Source: Aphrocallistes beatrix (lineage: Eukaryota; Porifera; Hexactinellida; Sceptrulophora; Aphrocallistidae). Taken from it: a DNA stretch of 64,000 nucleotides. The stretch spans positions 4,898,001 to 4,962,000 of the forward strand of contig OY725490.1 of assembly GCA_963281255.1 (NCBI GenBank). Direction: 5' to 3'. Below are positions 20,144 to 31,584 of this stretch, one piece after another. The notes beneath the pieces are model-generated. The model did no database searches. It had not been told where the DNA came from and saw only the letters and a program-made list of their open reading frames with translations. Each line of letters starts with the position of its first letter. Position 1 is the first letter of the stretch. A program made the translations under genes and the position numbers.

Positions 20144-22949
20144 CTATTGAGTAAAAGGAGTGGGTCGCTCTTGACACAGCAACCGGGTAAAAACATCTTT
20201 AATATTATCTTCAAAGCTGAATTTACGAGATAAGCGTTCTCTTAATCGACGAATCAACTTATTACTCGCTTCAAGCCCTTCTTCCGATAATTGTTCCAGC
20301 CCTAAGCCATTATTGAAACAAGAAATTATGTCTGGTGCGTGTGCTAATACCTTGTGTAGCGTTGGTGTAATATTTGCCCAAAGAATTAGTAGATAGAGTT
20401 TCCGGCACACGAGTGCTAGTTCTTCCGTGTCTATACGACGTCCAGAGTTATACACTCTCAAGATTGCTCCAAGGTAGGTATGAATCAAAAGGATAGCTTC
20501 TTTGTAATCTGTCTTTATCGTTGAAAGTACCCAATATAAGAAATCCTTCTCACTGCTCTTTCTTTGGAATAAACAACGCCTGGCTACATTCCCAGTAGTG
20601 GAAGTTCCCCCTTGTGAAGATGCAAAATCAATCAGAATATTTAATTTTTCTCTTAGTAATCCGCAGACAAAATTTCTTGCACTTTTGACCTTCACTGAAC
20701 TCGGTGACCATGTGCAAATTCCACCATTTAGATGACCGATTAAGTCCATGAACCAACTAAAACATCTTAGATAGGCGTGCAAAGGTGAATTGGGAATTAT
20801 ATCGATATCAGATAAAGGAACATGCGTGAGATTAAAACGTTGATCGCTGGTTAGAGAGAGAAATTCTTCTTCATTGACTTCTTGGAAGAGAACCTTGGCA
20901 TCGCTGATAAGTATGTTTATTGGAAAACCATCGCTGACTAAGTCTACATCGTGAATTTGTTTGAATGTAGCAGTGCAGAACTGGCAGGATGCACCTCCAG
21001 TACCTCTAAGAATGTGGGCCATTTTACCATCTAACTGCGAACGTAAAATATCTACGGTAGCATGATGCCCATTATTTAGATCCAACCCATTTTTTTAAGA
21101 ACATCAGTTTCCGTGTTGATCATCGTTTTGATTAAAAAACTGACATTTGCTGAATTTTCTGGAAGTGCTAGTAGTGCAATAGGCTGGATCGAAAAGGGAG
21201 AATTAGGTACAGGATTTTTCCAAAGAGTTGCTATGAATATCTGAAATCGTTATCACTTTGAAACCAAACAGGAGGAAATTTTTAGTTGAAATGTCCGAAT
21301 GAGAGGTTACTTGATGATATACACGATGGGATCCAGACCCATCTAGTCCGTCAGAGATACGAACTTGTAGTGGCTGTTTAGAATAATCAATCGAGATATT
21401 CGCTAAAATTCTATTAACCGTATGAGTGAGTAATGCTGTATGGTATGCCTATGCCAACTGAATAGCCTTCTCTCTCCACAAAATGAATATCATCGACTAA
21501 ACTAATTTGATTACGATGAAGAGCTACGCTATTGTAACCTGGAAGAGTAGTGGATTCTGTCAATAATACACGCCTCAAATCAAGATATTTCGACTTGCCT
21601 ATTTCTAGAAAGTCCAACAAAAAAGCTGATGCTGTCCAGAGACAGTTTGCAATTGAGCTTCCCGAATGTTCCAGTACTGATGATCTCTTTCATCGCTTTA
21701 CTAGCAGTGCAATTGTCGTGCTCTTCCAGTGAATAAAATTTTACTAGGTAGATAGCTATTGTTTTAGGAGTAGAATCATCATGTTGAGCAACAGCTTCAA
21801 CGTGCGACCTGAGCTCAGCTAGTCGATTACGAATTGACCTATTCTGCAACTCGCTAATGTGCCTAACATGTTTTCGAATGAAATTTTCCTTGAATTCAAC
21901 TGTCGGGTGAGAAGTTTGCAATCTGTCGATGGAGAAGTCGCAGTCTGAGGATTGAGGGAATTCACTATGTAATGGATTTATGAAAGGTGTGCAAAAATGC
22001 AACTGGTTCCAGCCAAGGTTGTGTCAAACTCAATTATTTGAATTATTTTTTTGTAATATTGCATCAGATCATTTACATAAAACACACCAGATCAATCAAT
22101 TCAATCATTTGCGCTTATTCAAATCGTTCAGCTCATTCATTTTAATCATTCAATTAAATTCAAATCAATCAATTCAACTCAATTCAATTCAAATCAAATC
22201 AATTCAATTCAATTCAAATCAATTCAAATCAATTCAAATCAATTCAATTTAATTCAATTCAGATCATTTAATTCAATTCAGATACCGTAGATAATTTTTA
22301 GCCCCATTTAGCATTTAACCCCTGAAGAAAAATAAATGTTTCACAATACATATGCAAGAGAGCTTTCGATAAATATAACCGCACGAGTGAACCAAGAAAT
22401 TTAGAACCCTCTTTTTGGAGGGGGATGGTTCGAAGGCCGGTAACTATTCGAGTATATACGGTGATTACGGTCATTCAAATAAAAATCAATTCAGATAACT
22501 CGAATCAATTATAATCAGTTCAAATCAATTCAACTCAATTCAAATCAAATCAAATCAAATCAAATCAATTCAAATCAATTCAACTCAATTCAATTCAATT
22601 CAATTCAATTCAATGAAAATTCAGATCATTCAGATCATTTTATTTTATTCAATGACAACATTCAGATCAATCAACTCAATCATTTCTTATTAACCAACTC
22701 AATCAAATCAAATCAAAAAATGAAGTTTTTTTCAAATCAAATTGATTTGACTCAACCTTGGTTCCAGCTCGTTAAGTCAGATCTTTTTACATAGACTAGT
22801 CTCTCCTTCTTCATATCGGAGAATTTCCTGCGAAAATATTCCGATTTAGATTCTTCTAATCCATATTTCTGGATGAACAAGCGGGAAATATCACTAAAGG
22901 TTTTGTCAGAGTTGGAGGTGAAGAAATGATATGCATCTTCGCTGTTCAT
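20144..22949 (-). pseudogene. RAG1-like transposase (RAG1L/Transib-type core), interrupted by a 749-bp insertion and small frameshifts
   Basis: This minus-strand gene runs from ATG 22949 (MNSEDAYHFF) to the stop at 20144, about 690 codons once the insertion at 22013-22761 is discounted. In order I see an N-terminal helical region; GLSRNRQVEI followed by LPGYNSVALHRNQI, resembling the pre-catalytic region of RAG1-like proteins; VRISDGLDGSGSH (first catalytic Asp, aligning with RAG1 D600); LWKNPVPNSPFS; QLDGKMAH (aligning with D708); GGASCQFCTAT (zinc ligands aligning with C727/C730); TGNVARR; HKVLAHAPDII (aligning with H937/H942); and SEEGLEASNKLIRRLRE (aligning with E962). All these residues are retained. 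Frames change near 21600, 21415, 21240 and 21095. No RING/ZDD head, no RAG2-like kelch gene and no RSS-like terminal repeats were found. It lies in the lipase intron, opposite to that gene. Confidence 0.85.
22013..22761. mobile_element. 749-bp inverted-repeat element filled with TCAAT-type repeats, inserted in the RAG1-like gene
   Basis: The terminal inverted repeats are CCAAGGTTGTGTCAAACTCA on the left and, inverted, CCAAGGTTGAGTCAAATCAA on the right. The 6-bp duplication TTCCAG is at 22007-22012 and 22762-22767. The interior is mostly degenerate AATTC/TCAAA pentamer arrays (22120-22280, 22495-22615) flanking a unique segment of about 200 bp (22285-22485). Deleting the element plus one duplication restores an unbroken reading frame across the junction. 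The superfamily is unassigned. Confidence 0.85.
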
Positions 22950-22956
22950 CGTTATA

Positions 22957-23003
22957 CTAATTTCTAATTGCTAATCAAATTGATTAGCAATTAGAAATTA
23001 GTA
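22957..23003. repeat. Perfect 47-bp palindrome next to the RAG1-like start
   Basis: The 23-base arms ACTAATTTCTAATTGCTAAT... and their exact complement surround one central A. It begins 8 bases before the ATG of the RAG1-like gene and abuts a second palindrome. Confidence 0.85.
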
Positions 23004-23055
23004 TCCGAATTTTATTTTATGGTTGATTAAATCAACCATAAAATAAAATTCGGAT
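23004..23055. repeat. Second palindrome, adjoining the first
   Basis: The arms ATCCGAATTTTATTTTATGG... and the inverse pair completely apart from one unpaired base. It shares no spacer with the first palindrome, and the two have unrelated arm sequences. Together they form a double cruciform-capable block of 99 bp. Confidence 0.85.
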
Positions 23056-23400
23056 TTTTTATCTAATTTTTAATGGATTTAACAGCAGTCAAATTGGGAA
23101 AACATTCAAATGGTTATTAGGACAAACTCCGGTAGGGCTGGAAATTATTTTATATTTTGAACTTTGTTAACAATGTCTGTTGTAAAAGAGAAATTTAGTG
23201 CATTAAATAGGATTCGAACCACCAGGTTTTTGACGCATTTATAGTTGATTGATGAATTATTTATTTTTTCATGTTATTGGACCTCAAATTATAATTCGTC
23301 ACTTTGGATACTTGATACAAATATAAATTATAAACGAACAAACCAAATTCCTCAAAATATGACTGAAAGAAATGTTTTCCTATGTTTGTTTATTGGCATA

Positions 23401-23465
23401 CAACGCCCTTCGCTTGCATGCGCGCTGCGCGGCCTGCACATATTGCATGCCCGCAGAAGAGTAGC
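23401..23465 (-). repeat. Degraded GC-rich tail of a Helitron-like element
   Basis: CGCCCTTCGCTTGCATGCGCGCTGCGCGG resembles the reversed 3' tail of family A. No body is attached. Confidence 0.4.
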
Positions 23466-23574
23466 CCTGTAAGTACCTGGGGTTACTCAAGAAACAGTTG
23501 ATTTGTTTTCCAATTCTTTATTAAAAAAAGGTAATTTATCTACTATTAATCATGAATTCAGAACTGGAGAAGGA

Positions 23575-23840
23575 AATTAAGTTCACGAGTAAGAAGTTGG
23601 CAGCAAATTCAATTCCAAAAACCATGTTCACTTCAATTACATATTTAACCCACTTCCCGTTTAGCTAGAGGTCTAACCCTGATGTCATTTGAAAGTACAA
23701 GGTTGGTGGATTATTTTTATAAAATCAGATTTGTCAAAATATGCATGATAACTTAAAAATAGCCCGACCATGTTGAATATAATATACAATTTAACAACTT
23801 TATCCTTATTATTTCGATCTGATATCTATACCATATGTTC
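23575..23840. repeat. Dispersed repeat, inverted partner at 32515-32790
   Basis: Landmarks such as AGTAAGAAGTTGGCAGC, ACTTCCCGTTTAGCTAGAGG and TTTCGATCTGATATC recur in inverted orientation at 32515-32790. The two copies lie 8.7 kb apart in the same intron. No termini were defined. Confidence 0.65.
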
Positions 23841-24091
23841 CTAAGCGTTAGTGGATCATGTTTTTCAAATTCTATTAAAAAATCATCCCTAACCTGTAAG
23901 ATATTATTTTTCTAAACTATTTTTTGACATAATTACTATATGTACTTAATTTTGATCAAGTCGATATTTTGTGATTTAAGAATATGGATTGATCTATAAT
24001 TGCAGGAGTATATGCATTAGTATGGCAATGTTAATTAACTAAGATCAATATTCACAGGTTATCGATAAATTCGTGTGTAAAAGAGGAACAT

Positions 24092-24143
24092 CCGGACCGG
24101 CCTGTCAAAACGAACGAAGGGTCGTTTTGACAGGCCGGTCCGG
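24092..24143. repeat. Perfect GC-rich hairpin, 22-bp stem and 8-nt loop
   Basis: CCGGACCGGCCTGTCAAAAC plus two bases pairs perfectly with its complement across the loop ACGAAGGG. It is followed by a GC-rich stretch to about 24240 in otherwise AT-rich DNA. It could be a structured RNA, part of a transposon end or a palindromic insertion. Confidence 0.8.
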
Positions 24144-24483
24144 TCAAGGCAACCCAGCCAGGGCTTCGAGAGCATGAGTAGCTTCATGTCAAATCGCATT
24201 CTGGGCCCGAGTCAGATTACATAAGGGGCCCCTTGGACCCTACCATTCCCCAACCGGTCTGCCTTCTTGGATATAGATATATTAATAACGATATTTTTCA
24301 TATACACACTCCCTGATTTTAATGAAAACTAGATTCTAATACACTTTGTCCAAATCATTAATTGATGTAAAACATAGCAAACAAAATTAACAAATTAAAA
24401 TTTTGTTCAAAAAGGTATAGAAATAAATTCTCGACTCAATCATTTAAGCCAATGTAATAATCAATGTAAAAGCTTGTCTCAGC

Positions 24484-24729
24484 TCACTCAGGTAGGGTGG
24501 GTTGTTCAGCTGTTGATCGCACTTGTACTTTCAGATAGTTCATATAAGCTAAAGTCATTTTAATTCCTGACACTAAGAACGTCATACGGGGGAAATCGAT
24601 CAAGATTGTTTTTTTGAATGTAGTTGTGTAATGATTTTGAATCATCACCCCTAAATAAAGAAATCTGTTGTTGTCAGCTGAGCTTTTAGAATGATCTAAT
24701 TCAGCATTATTCTTATCAACATCCTCCAA
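24484..24729 (-). other. ORF of 81 codons, doubtful
   Basis: The frame is MEDVDKNNAELDHSKSSADN... with no recognisable domain. ATG is at 24729. It lies in intron sequence just before the fold-back element. Chance is likely. Confidence 0.15.
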
Positions 24730-24860
24730 GGTTTACTTTCCAGGAAGTCATCCAAATGCTTTTGTTGGGGTTGATCATTTGAAGAGAAGATTCTAAGATT
24801 GAAATATTGATCTTGATTTTTTAAAATCTTCATACAATGTAGTATATTTAAAATGATTAC

Positions 24861-27009
24861 CATAGCCTACTGTATATAAGGCCTCACAGTAGCTTGCGGA
24901 TTTGGGACTAGGGATGCGGTAGAAGATGGTTGAACTAATACTTGAGCTCCCTTGAATCATTAACAAAGCACAATAGAGCTTAGGAATGTATTACCAGCAT
25001 ATATAAATATGATGTCAAAGTACCCATATCCGTCGTTAAAATTTAGATTAGTCACCATATGGTTGCGCAATATTATATATTTGCGACAAATTAGGTGATT
25101 TTCAGAGGCCTTTTAGGAGCACGTCTAGGTGTTTTTATTATAAATTTTTTCACAGAAAACTGAGATGTGAATGGGTTAATACATAGCCTACTCTAATAAT
25201 GCCTCACAGTAGACTGAAAATCATGGACTAGGGATGAAGTAATAGCCGAATGGATTAATACACGATTAGCCTGAAATCGTTAACCATGCAGAATAGCCAT
25301 TAAGAATGTATTACCAGCATATATAAACATGGTATCAAAGTACATATATCCGTTGGAAAAATTTCGATTCGTCATCATATCATTGCGCAACAGGTCATTC
25401 TAAGGACAATTTTAGCGATTTTCTAAGCTGTTTTAACCCTATCTCTAAATGGTATTAAGGTGTGATTTTTGTGTAGAACCAAGATTAGTACGAGTTGATT
25501 TGAAAAATTTAGAATTTTTCAATGGAATGTTGTTACATTCCTGCGTTGCCATGGTAAAGCATTTTGGTCAGTTTGGGCCATTTCGTGCAAACTGTAGTAG
25601 CTATATCTTCAAATTCGATCGTGTTTGATAGGCAATGGCCTACTTCCTATTAGGTGATAATACAACTTGAACTTCTAAATTCGACGAGTTTTGAGTTATG
25701 GGTTGATTTTAAGAATGTGGCCAAAACACTAAATTGTCTCATAACTCTATAGTCTGTTAATTTAGAAGTTTAAATTGTATTATTACCTAATAGGAAGTAG
25801 CCAATTGCCTATCAAATAAAATCAAATTTGAAGACCTAGTTCTTACAGTTTGCAGGATATGGCCCAAACTGACCAAAATGCTTTACCATGGCAACGCAGG
25901 AATGTAACAACATTCCATTGAAAAATTCTAAATTTTTCAAATCAACTCGTACTAATCTTGGTTCTACACAAAAATCACACCCTAATACCATTTAGAAATA
26001 AGGTTAAAACAGCTTAGAAAAATGCTAAAATCGTGCTTAAAATGACCTGTTGCGCAATGATATGATGACGAATCGAAATCTTGACAACGGATATATGTTA
26101 TTTGATGCCATGTTTATATATGCTGGTAATACATTCTTAATGCCTATCCTACATGGTTGACGACTTTAGGCTAATCGTGTATTAATCCATTCGGCTATTA
26201 CCGCATCCTTGGTTATTTTACTGTGAGGCATTATTATAGTAGGCTATGGTTAATACGAAAAATTTGGAATTTTTTCATGGAATATTGATACATTCCAGTG
26301 TTGCTATGGAAACGTGTTTTGGTCAGTTAGGGTTTTATCTTGAAAACTGCAATAGCTTCACATTCAAATGAAATTCCATTTGATAGTGAATATACTACTT
26401 TCTATTAAGTGATAATATAATTTATTTGTCTAAATTCAATGGTTTATGTGTTATTGACAATTTATCATATTGGTTACATTTGGTAATTTGTCGAATATCT
26501 CGTAAACCATTGAATTTAGACAAATAAATTATATTATCACTTAATAGGCAATAATATATTGGCTATCAAATGGAATTACATTTGAATGTCTAGCTATCGC
26601 GGTTCAAGATATGACCCCAACTGACCAAAGCACGTTTCCATAGCAACACTGGAATGTAGCAACATTCCATGAAAATATTCCAAATGTTCGTATTAACCCA
26701 TTCTCATCGCAGTTTTAATCGAAAAGTTTTACAATAAAAACACTTAGAAGTGCCTTTAAACGACCTCTAAATCACCAAATTTGTTACAAATATACCCTAT
26801 TGCGCAACCATATGGTGACTAATCTAAATTTTAACAACGGATATGGGTACTTTGACACCATATTTATATATGCTGGTAATGCATTCCTAAGCTCTATTGT
26901 GCTTTGTTAATGTTTTAAGGGAGCTCATGTATTAGTTCAACCATTTTCTACCGCATTCCTAGTCCCAAATCCGCAAGTTACTGTGAGGCCTTATATACAG
27001 GAGGCTATG
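24861..27009. mobile_element. 2.1-kb fold-back element with 7-bp duplication
   Basis: The ends are CATAGCCTACTGTATATAAG and, inverted, CATAGCCTCCTGTATATAAG. The 7-bp duplication TGATTAC is at 24854-24860 and 27010-27016. The arms pair over most of the element. A younger member of the same family (25182-26248) sits in the left arm, and the intact right arm records the empty site. No ORF is seen. Other single arms are at 6655-6842 and 38041-38395. Confidence 0.85.
25182..26248. mobile_element. Nested 1.07-kb fold-back element of the same family
   Basis: The ends are CATAGCCTACTCTAATAATG and, inverted, CATAGCCTACTATAATAATG. The 7-bp duplication GTTAATA is at 25175-25181 and 26249-26255. The two arms match closely to a centre near 25715, including TTTCAATGGAATGTTGTTAC and its inverse. 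No ORF is present. Confidence 0.87.
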
Positions 27010-27194
27010 TGATTACCTTATCTGAATGCGAAGAAAGCTACTTTTCTTAACTGCCTTATAAAATTGCGAATAGTTTTCAACCAACCATCCATCAATATAA
27101 CTTCTGTCTTTCCAATTACATTAGATATTTATTCGAAATTGTAATTTATCGAATTAACTAATATGGCTGGCTATAAAGTGGTAATAAGTATATA

Positions 27195-27660
27195 CACTAA
27201 CCAAAAAAGTATTTGAACAATTAATTATTTTACATACAAATAGTGCTAAATGACTATATTGGTGACGACTAATACTTCTAAACGGTAAGGGATACAACTA
27301 ATCGGATTTCTGATTCGAAAACTAAACATTCGAATTAGTCATAGAAAATTTCTAATCTATTCATTCTCAAGTTTTCAAATTATTAATTAGTGCCGTTGTG
27401 TGCTACATATGTCAATTTTAACTATTATACATGATGGTGATGAATTCCCGTCGTGGGTTGATAATTTTATTTTTGGGATAATCAATTTATTAGAAATCTT
27501 CAACTTGGTTAATTCGATTGCATAGATTTCAAATCTGAAGGCAGAATCTTAGTATCTCCTAGAGTTTGAACGCATTCTCCTTTATTACACGTAAAATATC
27601 CAATTTAGTACTATTTGTATGGGAAATAATGAAGTGGTTAAATACCTTTCCCAGTTAGTG
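27195..27660. mobile_element. Tc1/mariner-type miniature element (466 bp)
   Basis: The ends are CACTAACCAAAAAAGTATTT and the inverse of AAATACCTTTCCCAGTTAGTG, with TA on each side (27193-27194, 27661-27662). It is a relative of the 3483-3962 element, with ACATACAAATAGTGCTAAAT and its inverse inside. Confidence 0.75.
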
Positions 27661-27662
27661 TA

Positions 27663-28265
27663 TATTGTTAAAATAATGCATATATAATACATATAAACAT
27701 ATTAAATTAGAACCATAGATAATATGCGTCTATATGAGAGTACCAATCAACGTAGATACTAGATAAATATTTACTGGATGAGATATGTACGTAAATAATT
27801 GGAAAGGAAGAGATTAGTTTTCACTCCTGAGATATCCAATTTCCTAATATGTATTATTACACTGTTCATAATACAATATTCATAATATTGGTATTGGGTG
27901 GAACTAACTAGATAAATAATGAATTAACTTATTTAGTCGTTTCCGACAGTCATACCCTCCTTGAGCATTTGATTATCCGTTCTGGCCTATAAAATGTCTG
28001 GTTTTGGAAATTATTAGCCATCTTGTTTAATTATATTTTAGACACAAAAATAAACTTCCAATTATCCCATTGTCAGTTGGACTACAATCAGAAGGAAGTC
28101 AATACTTTTTGATGATTGGATAAATTGAATGATTGGATATTCTATGCTTGGTTCGAAACTCATCAGAATAATTAATGACCCACACCTTTCATTTCATTTT
28201 CCAGATCGTACAAAAATGCACAAGGCGGATATTACTGTGGGAAATACTGTAGTTGTACAAATTAA
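27663..28265. other. Gene-free stretch
   Basis: This is AT-rich intron sequence. No exon, terminal repeat or hairpin was recognised. Confidence 0.4.
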
Positions 28266-30393
28266 TCAAATTTTCAATGTACTGCCATTATCATAACAAA
28301 TACAATCACCAGAAGACGGGTCATATTTAATATCTAATATAGGACAATAATGGTTATCCTGCAATCGGAGATAAATTCCTTCTTTAGAAGGTGATTCATA
28401 AGCATTTGACAAATCAAACCCTAACTTTGAAAATAATTGCCATTTGGAAACAGAATATCCCAAGTATACCCAAATATCAATGTTACATAATAATGCAGCC
28501 GCAAAAATCTCTAAATCGGTCCCCCAAATCCATGACGCTGCCATCCTAGACCTATTAAAATATTGAGAGATACATTCCTATAATAAGACTCGATATAGAT
28601 AGTTTTAGGAGTATGATATCTTGTACAAATGTTGCTCAAAGAATTATTCATATTCTACGTGATTATTTGCCTAAGTTGGAAATGATTCTCTTGTGACCTG
28701 GTAAATATATGTGATAGTGCACGGAATAGACTACCTACTCCAATTGTTGCTTCCACTTTTGTCAGAATACAATGCTTCAAATTAAACTCAAGATACTTTA
28801 AATAGTTAAGATTAGTAACATATTCTAACCCATATTTTTCTGCTATTTGTTTCTGCAAAACTGCATCTATTGGATGAAAACCAGGTATTTTATAGGATTT
28901 TGTACTAATATAAACCACATCATTTTCATAATTACAATTATCTTTATCATTTTTGTTATTATGTGTAGAGTAGAAGTACATTCTTTGTCTAATTGTTGTT
29001 TTCCTTTCTTAATTTAGAATCTATCTTCAAATTTGTTGGAGCTCCTGCCACTTTTTGGTTTATATTTTTTAATGACTGGCAGTTTATCAATATTTTTAAG
29101 AGGTTCAGTATATTTAGTTACATCTGATTTTTAAAAATAACTTTCCTTTCCGATTTTTCTTTTTTTCCATACTTCCTTGCATTCATGATCATTAGGGATT
29201 GCTCTCTTTGGTTTACTAGTAGTGAATAACTATTCCGAAATTGACTTAAATCCAAAACAAAATGCTAATACTCTACCCTTTAAATGTGGGTACAGTTTCC
29301 TGATAAAATCTCCAGGTCTAAATTTGGTGCAATATTTCATTATTGTATGTTTCAAAATTGTGTTCCAGTTTTCTACTGCAGCATTACTGTATTAAAGAAT
29401 CATTTTAAGTGTTTTGAACAGAAGATTGCTCCATAATGGTAGTATCGGCATAAAATAAGTATGTAAATACTCGACTATCGTTGGATAATAAAAATGATTA
29501 TTTTGCGAAGATATAGCGGGTTGATTATTTGATGTATCTTTATTTTTATAATTTTTTCATAAATTGCAGAAATAAATCGGGCAAAAGGAGATTGAACCTT
29601 ATTAGTAGATCCATACTCTTTTGCTCTCATACTTCTCTGCCTTATCTATTTCAATTATATCTTGCTCATCAATTACTACACCCTTGATATAACTTTCAAG
29701 TATTAAAATATTTTAAGTTATCTTGGGTCATAATAGGTGCGGACAATACCTGGCAAAGACATTTAAATATATTTACTAGGTCTTTATAACTTAAAAAATG
29801 ATTTAATCATTTACCAAAAATTTATGCAGGAGAAATTTTAAAAATATTTATTTATTTAAATTTTGTTTCCAATTTATGACTCAAATTAGGCAATAAATGA
29901 GCGGAACATAGTATATGTATAATAATCTTTGTTTCCACTGTGGATTCAAAATCGGACATGCAATAGTTCATCAAATATCCAGATCATTTATTATATTAGT
30001 ATTGTTGAAAGTACTAACAACACTGAATCTTGTGAAACATTTAAATGTTTACCATGCAGAGATCTACATGTAAGGTTCCATTTATTCAAAAAATGTGAGA
30101 TTTCTGAGGTCAGAACTTATCATTTCTCCTGCTGGAATTGGGCTAGTTCTTACGAATGGATGTTGTATAGTTAATGAGTAATAATATACATTCTTATGGT
30201 TAGCATCAATTTTACGTATCAGTGACCCAGTAGCATCCAAGTGTAATACGATAGGATGTGACTTGAAATAATTCAATGCGCCAAGTTGTTCTTCAGTAAA
30301 CATGTGGATTACGAAAGGCTCTCGAGCAAGATATTGTATATACCCCGAAACTTTGCGACTGTATTGTGTGCAACACAATCTTTCTGCATTCAA
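28266..30393 (-). pseudogene. Decayed Mutator/NOF-like transposase with C-terminal OTU-like domain
   Basis: The pieces follow one another on the minus strand. At 30393-30082 is a block with FKSHPIVLHLDATGSLIRK and VYYYSLTIQ...PAGEMISS, like the first catalytic-Asp region of MULE-type transposases. At about 29400-29240 is NAAVENWNTILKHTIMKYCT...RPGDFIRKLYPHL, with an Asn-Glu motif in the position of the last acidic residue. At 28981-28655 is a segment ending IGVGSLFRALSHIF...NHFQLRQII. At 28580-28266 is SWIWGTDLEIFAAA...NHYCPILDI. The last two match the two halves of an OTU cysteine-protease fold, but the DGNC motif reads GVGS, so the catalytic Cys and preceding Asp are lost while the His in NHY remains. 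Several stops separate the blocks. The family name is my inference; the OTU call is stronger. Confidence 0.6.
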
Positions 30394-30848
30394 AGAAATT
30401 CATCCCAACTATCATCAGATAATATCTCACTTGATCAATATTCTAGCTTAGCTTTTGATAAAGATTATTTACTTTTTACTTCGGTTAAGTTCCCACTACT
30501 AATTAAAGCTAATGTTTTCGATTATTATATTGGAGATTATAGCGATTACTTACGCCTTCCTGACAAATGTTTAATACAGTGTGCCGCCTCTTTTATCCAG
30601 AAAGATATCTAGAGTGTGAAGTGCACCCATTATCGTTCAAAGCTGAGTAATGACCAAATGTCTGATACGATACACAAATGAATTTTGCATCCGAACAAGG
30701 AATGTTATTTATATTGAAACAAAACTTAAAACAATTAGAAAATTTACATTCGGCTCTAGCAGAGAAAATCTACTATATATAACAAGGCTTGTAATTCAGT
30801 TTATAATAATTAAACTTAAGGCAACATTGTGGAAATATCGAAGACATT

Positions 30849-31097
30849 TTAAGTTTTAAAAAAATTTGTCCAATCTCGTGATAGTTTTAAGTTTCCAAGG
30901 TCATCTGTAGCTAATAGTTCATCCCACTCGATACTATTAAAAACGAATTCTCCAGAACTATGTAACTCTAAACTCACTCCAACAATGTCAATATCTTGGG
31001 AATAAAATGAACAAGTATCTACACAATCAACTTCATGTGTGATGGATTGTTCGAATGCAGAAGTATCTGCATTCAAACAATCTATCTCATATGGCAT
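30849..31097 (-). other. ORF of 82 codons upstream of the decayed transposase
   Basis: The frame MPYEIDCLNADTSAFEQSIT... is acidic and has no recognised domain. It lies on the same strand 450 bp upstream of the transposase remnant. Further upstream (31490-31270, minus) another open stretch reads KYYRGCALLGSQHHLTHYRN. Both could be N-terminal parts of the same decayed gene. Confidence 0.3.
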
Positions 31098-31584
31098 TAA
31101 AGGTACAGATGAAGTTGATACAACATTGCTGTCGTGACTGTCGTGAATCGTGACTACCTCTGAATTAATTTTATGACCCGGTCTTTATCAATCTTTATCA
31201 AAAGAATATTCTATGCACAATTCTAGAACCCATCTCATGAACTTATCGACTGTACCAGTTGCTAGATAGTATTAAGCAGAACCAAACAGAGTGATACGAG
31301 AACAACTTGCATTCTCAAGTAAACCCAGAGATCTAACAAATTAGGACATTTTAAGATTTTGAATTCTAATAAATCAGATAACTCACGTCTGAAATTCCTA
31401 TAATGAGTAAGATGATGCTGAGAACCGAGTAAAGCACAACCTCTATAATATTTAAATTCGTCAAATTTGAAAGATTTTAAAGCATCGCACCAAATGTAAT
31501 CAAGAATTGTGATAAAATCAGTGCCTTTGTATTCCTAAATAAAATCCTGGGCAGATAGATACAAGTTATGAATACATTTCTGTG

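Noticed and set aside
21980..22252. 90-codon plus-strand ORF rich in QFNSNQ
   Set aside because: It reads through the TCAAT-type array of the inserted element and is antisense to the RAG1-like gene.
20144..23057. RSS-like or 5-bp-duplicated termini of a RAG-like transposon
   Set aside because: I looked for matching CAC-starting inverted ends around the gene and found none that I could support.
23185..23240. Possible tRNA gene because of AGGATTCGAACCACC
   Set aside because: Only a T-arm-like sequence on the minus strand is present. Acceptor, D and anticodon arms cannot be drawn.
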